From the NCBI GenBank assembly GCA_017560085.1, contig JAFYPA010000052.1, forward strand, positions 1 through 64,000: a stretch of DNA of 64,000 nucleotides. The letters run 5' to 3'. This document shows positions 17,921-26,023 of this stretch, in pieces. The notes below the pieces were generated by a model that was not told the DNA's origin, ran no database searches, and saw only the letters and a list, made by a program, of their open reading frames with translations. This stretch comes from Clostridia bacterium (lineage in GTDB: Bacteria > Bacillota > Clostridia > Oscillospirales > CAG-382). Within the stretch, counting starts at the first letter, position 1. Each line of letters starts with the position of its first letter. The translations under genes and the position numbers were made by a program.

Positions 17921-18808
17921 TTATTCCTTTGATTTTGCTTTTCCGAATTTCACGTTGAGAAGCACGACAGATGCCATAACCAGCACGATTCCGATATAGT
18001 TATACCACGCAAGGAACTGACCATAGGCAAAGAATCCGACGATGGATGCCATAACCAGCTCAAGCGTTGCGAGAATTGCCGCAAGGGACGGCTCGGTGTA
18101 CTTCATACCGAAGCTGTAAAGTCCGTGGGCAAGTGCCGAGCAGATTATACCGAAAAGTATTGCGTATATGAGCATATCCTTTTCTATAAGGATTTTTGCG
18201 GTTTCAATCGGGTTTGCTATAAAGTATGAGGATACCGCCGCCGAAAGATATGTATACATTACTATTGTGGTCGAGCCGTTTCTCTTTAAAAGGTCTGTTG
18301 CGAAAATGGAATAAAGAGCATATGTAAAGCCCGATGCGATGCCGCAGCCTATTCCCACAATATCCGCACTCATACGGCTGTTTGATATCGAAACAAGCGC
18401 ACAGCCGACAAAGGTTACGACAAGTGCCGTCATCTTCTGCAAAGTGATTTTTTCCTTGTATACAAGTGCCGACATAATCATAACGAAAATCGGCGAGGTA
18501 TACATAAGCACCGCCGCAACGGACATTCCGCACAGTTCTATTGCGTTGAAATAGAACATATTATTAACCGTGAGGGTTATTGTACCGCAGAGAAAAAGCT
18601 TTCCGAGGTCGGGAAGGCTTACGCGGAAGCCCTTTTTCGGGTTTGTTACAAGTATCGCAAAGGCAAGAGCCAGGGCTGCAAAGGTCATTCTTGCGGAAAG
18701 CCTCTGGGGAACGCTCATTCCCGCCTCTGACATTGTTGTAGAGAAATAGCCGATAAAGCCCCAGAAGACCGTGGCGAGCACTATCGGTATAACGGCTGCT
18801 TTTTTCAT
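17921..18808 (-). CDS. EamA-family (DMT superfamily) transporter
   Basis: 295 residues with about ten hydrophobic segments in two homologous halves, as expected for EamA (DUF6) permeases. Examples are the opening VIPIVLATVFWGFIGYFS and a second half with conserved SALAHGLYSFG. The family exports or imports small metabolites; the substrate cannot be told. The ATG follows AAAGGAAAA. It is single, with a terminator behind it. Confidence 0.88.
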   Translation of the reverse strand: MKKAAVIPIVLATVFWGFIGYFSTTMSEAGMSVPQRLSARMTFAALALAFAILVTNPKKGFRVSLPDLGKLFLCGTITLTVNNMFYFNAIELCGMSVAAVLMYTSPIFVMIMSALVYKEKITLQKMTALVVTFVGCALVSISNSRMSADIVGIGCGIASGFTYALYSIFATDLLKRNGSTTIVMYTYLSAAVSSYFIANPIETAKILIEKDMLIYAILFGIICSALAHGLYSFGMKYTEPSLAAILATLELVMASIVGFFAYGQFLAWYNYIGIVLVMASVVLLNVKFGKAKSKE

Positions 18809-18842
18809 TTGTGTTTTCCTTTCAGAAGAAGGGTTTTACCAA

Positions 18843-18868
18843 CAAAACGAGGCATATTTTCATATGCC
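18843..18868 (-). terminator. Probable terminator after prs
   Basis: A GGCATA/TATGCC stem followed on the minus strand by CGTTTTGTTGG. The T-run is imperfect. Confidence 0.5.
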
Positions 18869-18901
18869 CCGAAAATGTTTATTTTTTTGATTTTCCGTTT
18901 A

Positions 18902-20017
18902 TCAGAAATTCTTTTCCTGCATAATAGCCTTAATCTTTGCCGCAGGGCTCATAAGAAGGCTTACGGACTTGTTGATGTTCACAGCCTCAATGTAGTATGC
19001 GATGTACTTGAGGATGTTAACCTCTGTGAACCATTCGCGGCTCTTGAGGTCCTCGGGGAGATATGTGGAGTTTGTCACATAAATCTTGTCGAACATCTTG
19101 TTGTTATAGTATTCGTCGAACTTGTCAAGACCCTTGTTGAAGAGACCGAAGGTGAAGAAGCCGTAGATTCTTCTTGCGCCCTTAGCCTTGAGCATATCCA
19201 TAACGTGCATAAAGGATTCACCGGAAGCAACGATGTCGTCAACTACGATGATGTCCTTGCCGTTTACGTCGTCACCGAGGTATTCGTGTGCAACGATGGG
19301 GTTTCTGCCGTCTACAACAGTTGTATAGTCACGTCTCTTATAGAACATGGAGAGCGGTACGCCGAGTACGCTTGAGAAGTACATACCTCTTGTGAGCGCG
19401 CCCTCGTCGGGAGATACGATAACAAGCTTTGACTTGTCGATGTTTTCTTCCGTGTTGAGAAGCTTCTTGATCATCTGGTATGTAGGCATAAGGTTATCAA
19501 AGCCGTTGAGCGGAACTGCGTTTCTTACTCTGTCGTCGTGTGCGTCAAAGGTCATAATTGTGGAAACGCCCATATTCACGAGGTCTGCAAGGAATACTGC
19601 ACAGTCGAGTGACTCTCTTGCTGTCTTTCTGTGCTGACGGCTTTCGTAAAGCATAGGCATTACAAGTGTGATTCTTGCAGCCTTACCGCTGATTGCGGCG
19701 ATAACTCTCTTAACATCCTGATAGTGGTCGTCGGGGCTCATGGGAACCTTTCTTCCGTACATAACATATTCTGTTTCCTCGCTGTGATTGAAGCAATCGG
19801 CAACGATGAATACGTCCTTACCTCTTACAGATTCTCCGAGAACAACCTTACCTTCGCCCGAGCCGAAGCGGGAGAACACACTTTCAACAATGTAGTGGGG
19901 CTCTTCCTTTCTCCACTCACCAATGTAAGATGCAATCTTCTTGCACATGTTTTCTGTGCCCTTTGTACCTATAATGGCAAGCTCTCCAAAGGGTATTTCT
20001 TTTGACAAATCCGGCAT
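18902..20017 (-). CDS. prs: Ribose-phosphate pyrophosphokinase (long clostridial type)
   Basis: Makes PRPP from ribose 5-phosphate and ATP. The start is placed at the ATG giving MPDLSKEIPFG because GGAGG lies 8 bases before it (371 residues); an in-frame ATG 30 bases upstream would contain that Shine-Dalgarno sequence. Recognisable parts are ARITLVMPMLYESRQHR, FDAHDDRV and the PRPP loop DIIVVDDIVASGES. It is about 50 residues longer than the classical enzyme, with an extra N-terminal part and a long C-terminal tail. It has its own strong promoter. Confidence 0.9.
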   Translation of the reverse strand: MPDLSKEIPFGELAIIGTKGTENMCKKIASYIGEWRKEEPHYIVESVFSRFGSGEGKVVLGESVRGKDVFIVADCFNHSEETEYVMYGRKVPMSPDDHYQDVKRVIAAISGKAARITLVMPMLYESRQHRKTARESLDCAVFLADLVNMGVSTIMTFDAHDDRVRNAVPLNGFDNLMPTYQMIKKLLNTEENIDKSKLVIVSPDEGALTRGMYFSSVLGVPLSMFYKRRDYTTVVDGRNPIVAHEYLGDDVNGKDIIVVDDIVASGESFMHVMDMLKAKGARRIYGFFTFGLFNKGLDKFDEYYNNKMFDKIYVTNSTYLPEDLKSREWFTEVNILKYIAYYIEAVNINKSVSLLMSPAAKIKAIMQEKNF

Positions 20018-20061
20018 TTCAGTATCCTCCAAAATATATTTTTGCATTATATCCTTTATAG

Positions 20062-20090
20062 ATTATACCAAACCTGTCGATTGTTGTCAA
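20062..20090 (-). promoter_or_regulatory. Consensus sigma-A promoter of prs
   Basis: TTGACA, 17 bases, TATAAT on the minus strand, about 45 bases ahead of the chosen prs start. Confidence 0.85.
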
Positions 20091-20280
20091 GATGTCAAAT
20101 AACGTTTTTTCAGTCGGTTTTTAAAAAATTTTGTTTGTTTTAACGAAAAAATGCACTTCTCCTGTGTATATGATAGACAAGTAATAAGAAAAAAACGACA
20201 AAAAAGTCGAAAATTTTATGTATCATAGGTATTTTTTCATCAGAAAAGAGTCAAAAAACGGATAGATTATCAACCGAAAT
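20091..20280. other. AT-rich spacer, no gene seen
   Basis: Spacer between the divergent prs and sleB-like promoters. It has runs of A and T and no recognisable feature. Confidence 0.5.
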
Positions 20281-20309
20281 TTGACAAATGCGAAATCTTG
20301 TGTTATAAT
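20281..20309 (+). promoter_or_regulatory. Consensus sigma-A promoter of the SleB-like gene
   Basis: TTGACA, 17 bases, TATAAT. The transcript would start about 110 bases ahead of the coding start. Confidence 0.85.
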
Positions 20310-20424
20310 ATGCGGGTTGTTGCCCGAAAAGGGCACTTTAAGCAGCAAATAAGGGAGCGATTCTCCCGTAAAAAAAGAAGGGTTTTATACACCGCATTCC
20401 GAAGCGGTAAAAACGGAGGAAATT
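20310..20424 (+). promoter_or_regulatory. Structured 5' leader of the SleB-like gene
   Basis: The leader contains three hairpins: TGCCC/GGGCA, GGGAG/CTCCC and ACCGC/GCGGT. The last lies a few bases ahead of the GGAGG. I could not match it to a known riboswitch; it lacks the motifs I would expect of the c-di-AMP class that often precedes wall hydrolases. Confidence 0.45.
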
Positions 20425-21282
20425 ATGTTAAGAAAATTATTGTCGGCATTTATTATCGGCTTTGCGTGTACGGTTCTCCTGGTTTCACAGTGGTCCGCAA
20501 GCGCCGAACAGGTAAAATTTGAAGGCTATGAGATTCCCGTAGATATTATGGTTAACGGAAGCTATCTTGAGGACGGCGGCAAGGGATTCCTTGACGACAA
20601 CGGAATCATATACGTTCCCGTAAGATTTGTAAGCGAGGCGCTTGGTGCATATGTGCGCTGGGACGGTATTCTTGAAACGGCGGTAGTTTCAAGACAGCTT
20701 CGCGAATACGTATTCGAGCCCGCAACACAGGGCTGCTACGTTGACAACGTATGGAGCTACACCTCTCAGAGAATTATAAACGGTGTTCTTTATGCGGATG
20801 CAAAATTCCTTTTGGCAAAATTCGGAGCATCATACGAATACGACAGCTTAAGACACGAGATAAGTCTCAGCTTGCCCGACTACACTGTGCCCACACAGTT
20901 CCTTGAAACATATTACACCGCGGAGGACCTTTACTGGCTCGCAAAGATTGTTACCTGCGAGGCGGGAAGCGTTACCTTCAATCAGCAGGTAATGGTAGCA
21001 AACGTCATTCTCAACAGACGCGCGAGCAGCTCCTTCCCCAACACAATTTACGAGGTTATATACGACAGACGCTTCGGCATTCAGTTCTCTCCCGCATACA
21101 GCGGAAGGCTACCAAAAGCAAATCCCAACGCAAAGACCTATCTTGCCTGCAAGGCGGCACTCAACGGACTGAATCTTGCTCCCGACTGTCTCTACTTCAT
21201 TTACGCATCCAACAAGAGCGGATGGATTGCAAGAACAAGACCTCTTTACGCAATTGTCGGAAATCAGGCGTACTACAAATAA
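20425..21282 (+). CDS. Secreted cell wall hydrolase, copper-amine-oxidase-like N-domain plus SleB domain
   Basis: 285 residues. A signal peptide (LLSAFIIGFACTVLLVSQ) is followed by a module of the copper amine oxidase N-terminal type, which binds wall polymers, seen as GIIYVPVRFVSEALG. The second half is a Hydrolase_2 (SleB/CwlJ) domain beginning YTAEDLYWLAKIVTCEAG, with MVANVILNR and IQFSPAYSG. Such enzymes cut peptidoglycan glycan strands, in spore germination or in vegetative cells. No germination gene (ypeB, gpr) is nearby, so a sporulation role is only possible. The ATG follows GGAGGAA. Confidence 0.88.
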   Translation: MLRKLLSAFIIGFACTVLLVSQWSASAEQVKFEGYEIPVDIMVNGSYLEDGGKGFLDDNGIIYVPVRFVSEALGAYVRWDGILETAVVSRQLREYVFEPATQGCYVDNVWSYTSQRIINGVLYADAKFLLAKFGASYEYDSLRHEISLSLPDYTVPTQFLETYYTAEDLYWLAKIVTCEAGSVTFNQQVMVANVILNRRASSSFPNTIYEVIYDRRFGIQFSPAYSGRLPKANPNAKTYLACKAALNGLNLAPDCLYFIYASNKSGWIARTRPLYAIVGNQAYYK

Positions 21283-21296
21283 TAAAAGCAAAATTC

Positions 21297-21332
21297 AAAA
21301 GGACGAAGAAAAAATCTTCGTCCTTTATTTTT
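21297..21332. terminator. Strong bidirectional terminator
   Basis: AAAGGACGAAGA pairs with TCTTCGTCCTTT (21298-21326), with a T-run on either strand between convergent genes. Confidence 0.9.
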
Positions 21333-21336
21333 ATAC

Positions 21337-23034
21337 TTATCCCCTTCTGAAAAGGAAGCTCTTGCCGAGTGTAAGCTCACACGGGAATGTGATTTCCTCT
21401 CCTGTGTAAACATCGGTAAAGGTGTGCTTGCCGTCAAAGGAGAAGTCGAATGCTCCGTCCTCGCCCGTGTGTGTGAACACATAGCTTTCGTTGGAGTATA
21501 CGACCGCCTTTTTGTTGCAGTACATATGGACACCGCTGTCCTCGCAGAATTTATGCAGGTCCTCTGCGGTAGTTTGGTTACTTGTTATAACAAAGAGCGG
21601 GATGCCCTTCTGCTTTGCTTTTTCCATAATCTCCTCTGAAAGAGTTGTCTTCACGGACTGAACCACAATTATTGCCTTATACTTATCCGCAACGTCGTCA
21701 AAGTCATCTGCAAGGTACATATCGTAGGGTGCGCCCATATGACCGAGGGCTTCTCTTATTTCAAACATAAGTCTGAAGTTGGGATGCTTGGTATCCGTAA
21801 TAAGCGGTACGCTGTTTTCGTCAAAGAACATTGCGACCTCGCAACGACTTTCAAGGCTCTTTCCGACGGATTCGCCGTATATGTCACGCATTCTGTGCAT
21901 AAGCTCCATATACCTTTCGTCTCTGTACCATCCGCCCCACATATCAAACCACCACATACCCGTGCCGTGGCAGAGTGCCTTTGCGAAGTGCATCTTCATT
22001 ATTTCAAGGGTTATTTCCCTTGCGGGGCCTCGCCATACGGGATTCTGGTATCTGGGAAGGTCGTTGGGCGGCTCGGAAAGATGCGTTCTTGTGTCGTTTT
22101 CCGCAAGGTAAAGCTTGCCTGCCTTTTTAAGGGTGTCTATGGGAAGCATATAGGGATGGTCGATACCGGGAATTCTTACCTTGTAGTAGGAGTTGGGAGA
22201 GCAGAGAAAGTCAACGTATTCACTTTCAAGCACCTTGCGAAGAGCGTTATGACCTCTGTGTCCCTCGGGTACTTCAAAGGAGTAGCCGTAGAATGCGCCG
22301 ACCGCAAGTCTTGAATCGGTTACCTCCTTTGTGATTTTTGAAAGCTCGATTATGCAATATGCAATACGCTCGGAGAGTGCCTTACAGTATTCGCTCTCCG
22401 TCCCGTTTTCTCTGCCGAATTTTTCAAGGCAGTATTCTCTGAATTTTTCGTCGGCACGGATGCCCTTGCTTCCTCGGAAATCCATGGGAAACCACTCCTC
22501 CGTGCTTCCTGCGGAAATCTGATAGCCTATGATATTGTCACGGTAGGGCGCTGTTTCCACATATTCGACGAACATTTTGAGAAGTCTTTCCGTTTCAAGA
22601 AGCCACGCATCCGACCAGAAGGAATATCTGTGATGCTCGGTGTAGCTAAACTCACAGCAATCGTCGGGGTGAGCCTCCTCCCAGTCGTAAGGAATAGAAA
22701 CATTCACACGGGGGAAAATCATAGCATCGGGACAGTGCTCGCGAATCTGTCCCACGAGGTAATCGAAGATTGTGTAATCGGGCTCGCCGCCGCTGTAAAT
22801 CTTATCGAAAATGCCCTTCTGAAAAGGTGGAAGCTGTGAGGATTCATTGATTGTCTGCTCGGTGAAGTATACGGGCACGGAATAGAGCTTGTAGCCGTTT
22901 TCCGCAAACTCCTTGTACATATTCTTTTCGGTAAAATAAGTGATGTACGCCATAGGGTTAATGGGCTTGTCATTGACAAACAGCATCGGCACACCACCGT
23001 GATTTTTTACGCAGGATGTTACCATATCATTCAC
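21337..23034 (-). CDS. Glycoside hydrolase, beta-galactosidase-like (clan GH-A type)
   Basis: About 565 residues with no signal peptide, so probably cytoplasmic. The N-terminal two thirds look like a TIM-barrel glycosidase: IIGYQISAGSTEEWF places a glutamate where GH42-like enzymes have the acid/base, and GKLYLAENDTRTH is a plausible nucleophile strand. The region DDFDDVADKYKAIIVVQS resembles the Rossmann-like middle domain of GH42 enzymes. The frame opens with GTG at 23034, overlapping murQ by 8 bases; an ATG at 23025 behind AGGTGA is equally good. It is the last gene of the kinase-murQ-hydrolase operon, so an amino-sugar glycoside substrate is inferred. Confidence 0.75.
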   Translation of the reverse strand: MNDMVTSCVKNHGGVPMLFVNDKPINPMAYITYFTEKNMYKEFAENGYKLYSVPVYFTEQTINESSQLPPFQKGIFDKIYSGGEPDYTIFDYLVGQIREHCPDAMIFPRVNVSIPYDWEEAHPDDCCEFSYTEHHRYSFWSDAWLLETERLLKMFVEYVETAPYRDNIIGYQISAGSTEEWFPMDFRGSKGIRADEKFREYCLEKFGRENGTESEYCKALSERIAYCIIELSKITKEVTDSRLAVGAFYGYSFEVPEGHRGHNALRKVLESEYVDFLCSPNSYYKVRIPGIDHPYMLPIDTLKKAGKLYLAENDTRTHLSEPPNDLPRYQNPVWRGPAREITLEIMKMHFAKALCHGTGMWWFDMWGGWYRDERYMELMHRMRDIYGESVGKSLESRCEVAMFFDENSVPLITDTKHPNFRLMFEIREALGHMGAPYDMYLADDFDDVADKYKAIIVVQSVKTTLSEEIMEKAKQKGIPLFVITSNQTTAEDLHKFCEDSGVHMYCNKKAVVYSNESYVFTHTGEDGAFDFSFDGKHTFTDVYTGEEITFPCELTLGKSFLFRRG

Positions 23035-23827
23035 CTAATGCCTTTCTTATATTCCATTCGTTACAGTCGAGCTTCTTTTCCGCTTCCTCCGCAGAGCAAT
23101 CTGCAAGGTCTGCGACTATGTTTATCATTCTCGCACGGAGCTTGATGTTTGTGGGTCGGAGGTTTATCATTACATTTTCGTAGATTTTGCCCGTCTTTAC
23201 CATTGCACAGGTTGTGAGCATATTAAGCACCATTTTATGTGCCGAGCCTGCCTTCATTCTTGTCGAGCCCATAATCGGCTCTGCGCCCGTGTCGGTTACG
23301 ATTGTGATGTCGCTTTCCTTTGATATGGGAGTATCGTAGTTGGAGGTAAGAGCCACGGTAACAGCGCCTCTTTCCTTTGCTTCGCGGAGTGCTCCCACAA
23401 CATAAGCCGCACCGCCCGCAACGGAAATTCCCACAAGGACATCGTTTTTGCCGAGGTTGTTTTCCGCAATATCCGCTCTGCCGTTTGCTTCCTTGTCCTC
23501 TGCGTTTTCCGATGCTTCAAATACACAATTTCTACCGCCTGCGATAATTCCCACAACCTGAGATTTATCCGTACCGAAGGTGGGAGGGCATTCCGCCGCG
23601 TCAAGCACGCCGAGTCTTCCGCTTGTACCCGCACCTATGAAAAAGAGTCTGCCTCCGTTTTCGAATGCCTCGGTTATTGCATCCACCGCTTTTGCGATGT
23701 CCTCGCTTGCTTCTTCAACGGCTTTTGCGGCGTTGTAGTTTTCCTTGGCTATGGCGGACACCATTTCTGCGGTTGTCATTTTGTCTATGTGAGTTGTGTT
23801 GGGGTTTCTCTGCTCTGTTTTTAACAT
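23027..23827 (-). CDS. murQ: N-acetylmuramic acid 6-phosphate etherase
   Basis: Splits the lactyl ether of MurNAc 6-phosphate to give GlcNAc 6-phosphate, the key step in reusing muropeptide sugar. The SIS-domain protein has FIGAGTSGRLGVLDAAECPP, the glutamate-bearing VFEASENAEDKEA, and GSTRMKAGSAHKMVLNML. It has 266 residues against about 300 for known MurQ. The core is complete, but the C-terminal helical lid keeps only one of the two helix-hairpin units, ending NEWNIRKALGE. The ATG follows AAGGAG, 15 bases after the HTH-kinase gene. Confidence 0.93.
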   Translation of the reverse strand: MLKTEQRNPNTTHIDKMTTAEMVSAIAKENYNAAKAVEEASEDIAKAVDAITEAFENGGRLFFIGAGTSGRLGVLDAAECPPTFGTDKSQVVGIIAGGRNCVFEASENAEDKEANGRADIAENNLGKNDVLVGISVAGGAAYVVGALREAKERGAVTVALTSNYDTPISKESDITIVTDTGAEPIMGSTRMKAGSAHKMVLNMLTTCAMVKTGKIYENVMINLRPTNIKLRARMINIVADLADCSAEEAEKKLDCNEWNIRKALGE

Positions 23828-23842
23828 TTTTATGCTCCTTTT

Positions 23843-25018
23843 TTACTGTTCCTTATTTACAGCGATGTTGTAGCCGTCGGTTAATTTATCGGTAAAGGCT
23901 TCGCTTGCAAGAGAACCGGAGAATGTTTCAAGGCACACTCTTGCCGCTCCTATTACCTGCGGAATATCAGTGTATATTATTTTAAGGTCGCTGTCGATTT
24001 TCGCCTGAATTCTGTCACCGAAAAGCTCCTTGTCCTTTGCTATACCGCCCGAGAGAATTATACCGTTCCGGCAATTGTATGTTTTTGCGGTGAAGTTTAT
24101 AAGCGTTGCGAGTCGGTCGGTGTTTCTTTCGATAATGGCAAGTGCAGTTTCGTCGCCTTCAAGTGCCGCACGGAAAACGCAGGAGGCGAAGGATGCGATA
24201 TAGTCCCTGCCCTTGGCGTACAGAATGTGAATGCTTTCCTTGGCGTTTGTGCCGAGGGTTTCCTCGACATATTTTGTCACAAGGCTTTCGCCCATAAGTC
24301 CGTCTACATTGGCGAGTGCGGCTCTTATTGCGTCACAGCCTATATCGAATCCGCTTCCCGCTCTGTCGAAAAGGTACCCCCAGCCGCCGCATTGGTGGAG
24401 TCCCGACTCGTTTTTGGCATACACGACAGAGCCCGTACCGCAAATTACGGCTATGCTGTCACCACAAAGCGCGGGGCAGGAGCCGAAGACGTTCATTATG
24501 TCGCTTGAGATTTCGAATTTTATTGCGGGGTAATTCTTGCGAAGAAGCCTTGTGACTTCCTTTCTGTTGCCTGCATTTCCGCATCCTGCAATTCCCGCAT
24601 AAAGTCCCGATATATTTGCGGTGTACTTTAGCATTTCGTCTATGCCGTTTCTGAGAACCTCATATGTTCCTCCCACGGTGACGGAGTTGGGATTGCTTGC
24701 GGGAAGCACGGCTCTTGCCCTTACCTCGCCCGATTCGGTGAACAGAAGGAATTCCGTTTTGGTGCCTCCGCCGTCAACGGCAATATAGCAGCTTTCGTTC
24801 CTTGTGCTTTCTCCCTCACCCACGAGGCTGTCAAGGCTTACGCCCAGCACCTCGGCAAGTCTGCAGAGGTTTTCTATATCGGGGGCACAGCTTCCCTTTT
24901 CCCATTTGGATATGTTCTGCGGACTGAGAAACAGCTTTTCCGCAAGCTCCTTCTGGGTAAGTCCGAGCCTTTTTCTGTGGTATTTTATGTTATATGCAAA
25001 TCTTTCGGATACAAACAA
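23843..25018 (-). CDS. Fusion of an XRE-type DNA-binding domain and a BadF/BcrA-type amino-sugar kinase
   Basis: 391 residues. Residues 12-65 form a helix-turn-helix of the XRE/Cro type (LTQKELAEKLFLSPQNISKW). From residue 77 an ASKHA kinase starts with the phosphate motif VDGGGTKTEF, followed by VICGTGSV and the adenosine-side GGWGYLFDRAGSG. This matches the GlcNAc/MurNAc kinase branch of BadF/BadG/BcrA/BcrD proteins. Next to murQ it should phosphorylate MurNAc or GlcNAc. The attached HTH suggests a kinase that also senses sugar and controls the locus, like ROK repressors but in a different kinase family. The start is TTG behind GGAGAG. Confidence 0.88.
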   Translation of the reverse strand: MFVSERFAYNIKYHRKRLGLTQKELAEKLFLSPQNISKWEKGSCAPDIENLCRLAEVLGVSLDSLVGEGESTRNESCYIAVDGGGTKTEFLLFTESGEVRARAVLPASNPNSVTVGGTYEVLRNGIDEMLKYTANISGLYAGIAGCGNAGNRKEVTRLLRKNYPAIKFEISSDIMNVFGSCPALCGDSIAVICGTGSVVYAKNESGLHQCGGWGYLFDRAGSGFDIGCDAIRAALANVDGLMGESLVTKYVEETLGTNAKESIHILYAKGRDYIASFASCVFRAALEGDETALAIIERNTDRLATLINFTAKTYNCRNGIILSGGIAKDKELFGDRIQAKIDSDLKIIYTDIPQVIGAARVCLETFSGSLASEAFTDKLTDGYNIAVNKEQ

Positions 25019-25055
25019 TGTTGCGCTCTCCTATCGGTTTCGTTATTTTTTATTT

Positions 25056-25084
25056 ATTGTAACACACATAGGTTGAGGTGTCAA
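25056..25084 (-). promoter_or_regulatory. Promoter of the HTH-kinase/murQ/hydrolase operon
   Basis: TTGACA, 17 bases, TACAAT on the minus strand. The repeated ATAGGTT elements lie in its spacer and over its -35. Confidence 0.75.
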
Positions 25085-25126
25085 TAGGTTTTTACTATAG
25101 CAGCACAAAAAATCAACCACAGGTTG
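25068..25126. promoter_or_regulatory. Candidate operators for the HTH-kinase protein
   Basis: ATAGGTTG at 25068-25075 and ATAGGTTT at 25084-25091 repeat at 16-base spacing across the minus-strand promoter. ACAGGTTG at 25119-25126 forms half of a 13-base palindrome, CAACC-ACA-GGTTG, at 25114-25126, between the two divergent promoters. The link to the HTH protein is inferred. Confidence 0.45.
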
Positions 25127-25148
25127 TTTGCAAGTTTCCGATAATGTA

Positions 25149-25178
25149 TTGACTTTTAGAGGGTATTTGTACTATAAT
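25149..25178 (+). promoter_or_regulatory. Promoter of the SGNH hydrolase pair
   Basis: TTGACT, 18 bases, TATAAT, about 35 bases ahead of the first hydrolase's ribosome binding site. Confidence 0.7.
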
Positions 25179-25217
25179 CTAAGAAAGAAAATTCTTGAAG
25201 CAAAAAGGAGAAGCAAT

Positions 25218-26003
25218 ATGTCAATCGAAAACGTAAATCCCCTCGAAAACCTCGTCAGTGACGGTGGCTTTGTAGGTATCTTCAGAACAATAGGATGCAT
25301 AGGCGACAGCCTTTCCTCCGGTGAATTCCAGTCCACCAAGGAGGACGGAAGCCAGGGCTTCCATGATATGTACGAATATTCCTGGGGTCAGTATATGGCA
25401 AGAGAAGCGGGCTGTACGGTATACAACTTTTCAAGAGGCGGTATGAGTGCAAAGTGGTTTAACGAAAGCTTTGAACAGCAGTGCGGAATCTGGACAGAGG
25501 AAAAGAAGTGTCAGGCGTATGTTATCGCTCTCGGCGTAAATGACGTAATGAATCAGAATCAGACAATCGGTGAGGTTGGCGACTGTGAAAAGGAAGGCTA
25601 TGCAGACAACCGTACCTATTCGGGCGAATATGAAATCATCATCAAGAAGATAAAGGATTTCCAGCCCAAGGCGAGAATCTTCCTTATGACAATCCCCGAC
25701 AACGGCGAATTCGGCGATCCCTCAAGACGCGAAAAGGGTGCGAAGGTTCAGAAGCTTCTCTCGGACTTCTGCGACAAGTACGAATTTACTTACCTTATCG
25801 ACCTTTACAAGTACGCTCCGAAGTATGATGCGGAATTCCGTGACAAGTATTTCCTTGCGGGTCATATGAATCCTATGGGATATATGATTCACGCGAAGTT
25901 CGTTACTACATACATCGACTATATTATCAGAAATAATATGGAGGACTTCAAGCAGGTTGCGTTTATCGGAACACAGTGGCACAGCGACAAGGCGAAGTGG
26001 TAA
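25218..26003 (+). CDS. SGNH/GDSL-type hydrolase (copy 1)
   Basis: 261 residues from the ATG at 25218, which follows AAAAAGGAG. The block I catalytic serine lies in RTIGCIGDSLSSGEF; block III has VIALGVNDVMNQN; the histidine is in AGHMNPMGYM. No signal peptide is present. These enzymes remove acyl groups, often acetyl, from sugars. The position divergent from an amino-sugar operon suggests an acyl-sugar substrate, which is an inference. It is clearly paralogous to the next gene, which starts 20 bases later. Confidence 0.87.
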   Translation: MSIENVNPLENLVSDGGFVGIFRTIGCIGDSLSSGEFQSTKEDGSQGFHDMYEYSWGQYMAREAGCTVYNFSRGGMSAKWFNESFEQQCGIWTEEKKCQAYVIALGVNDVMNQNQTIGEVGDCEKEGYADNRTYSGEYEIIIKKIKDFQPKARIFLMTIPDNGEFGDPSRREKGAKVQKLLSDFCDKYEFTYLIDLYKYAPKYDAEFRDKYFLAGHMNPMGYMIHAKFVTTYIDYIIRNNMEDFKQVAFIGTQWHSDKAKW

Positions 26004-26023
26004 TTTGAGAAAGAGAGAATTTT

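Noticed and set aside
20310-20424. c-di-AMP riboswitch
   Set aside because: The position fits wall-hydrolase control, but the conserved segments of that class are not visible.
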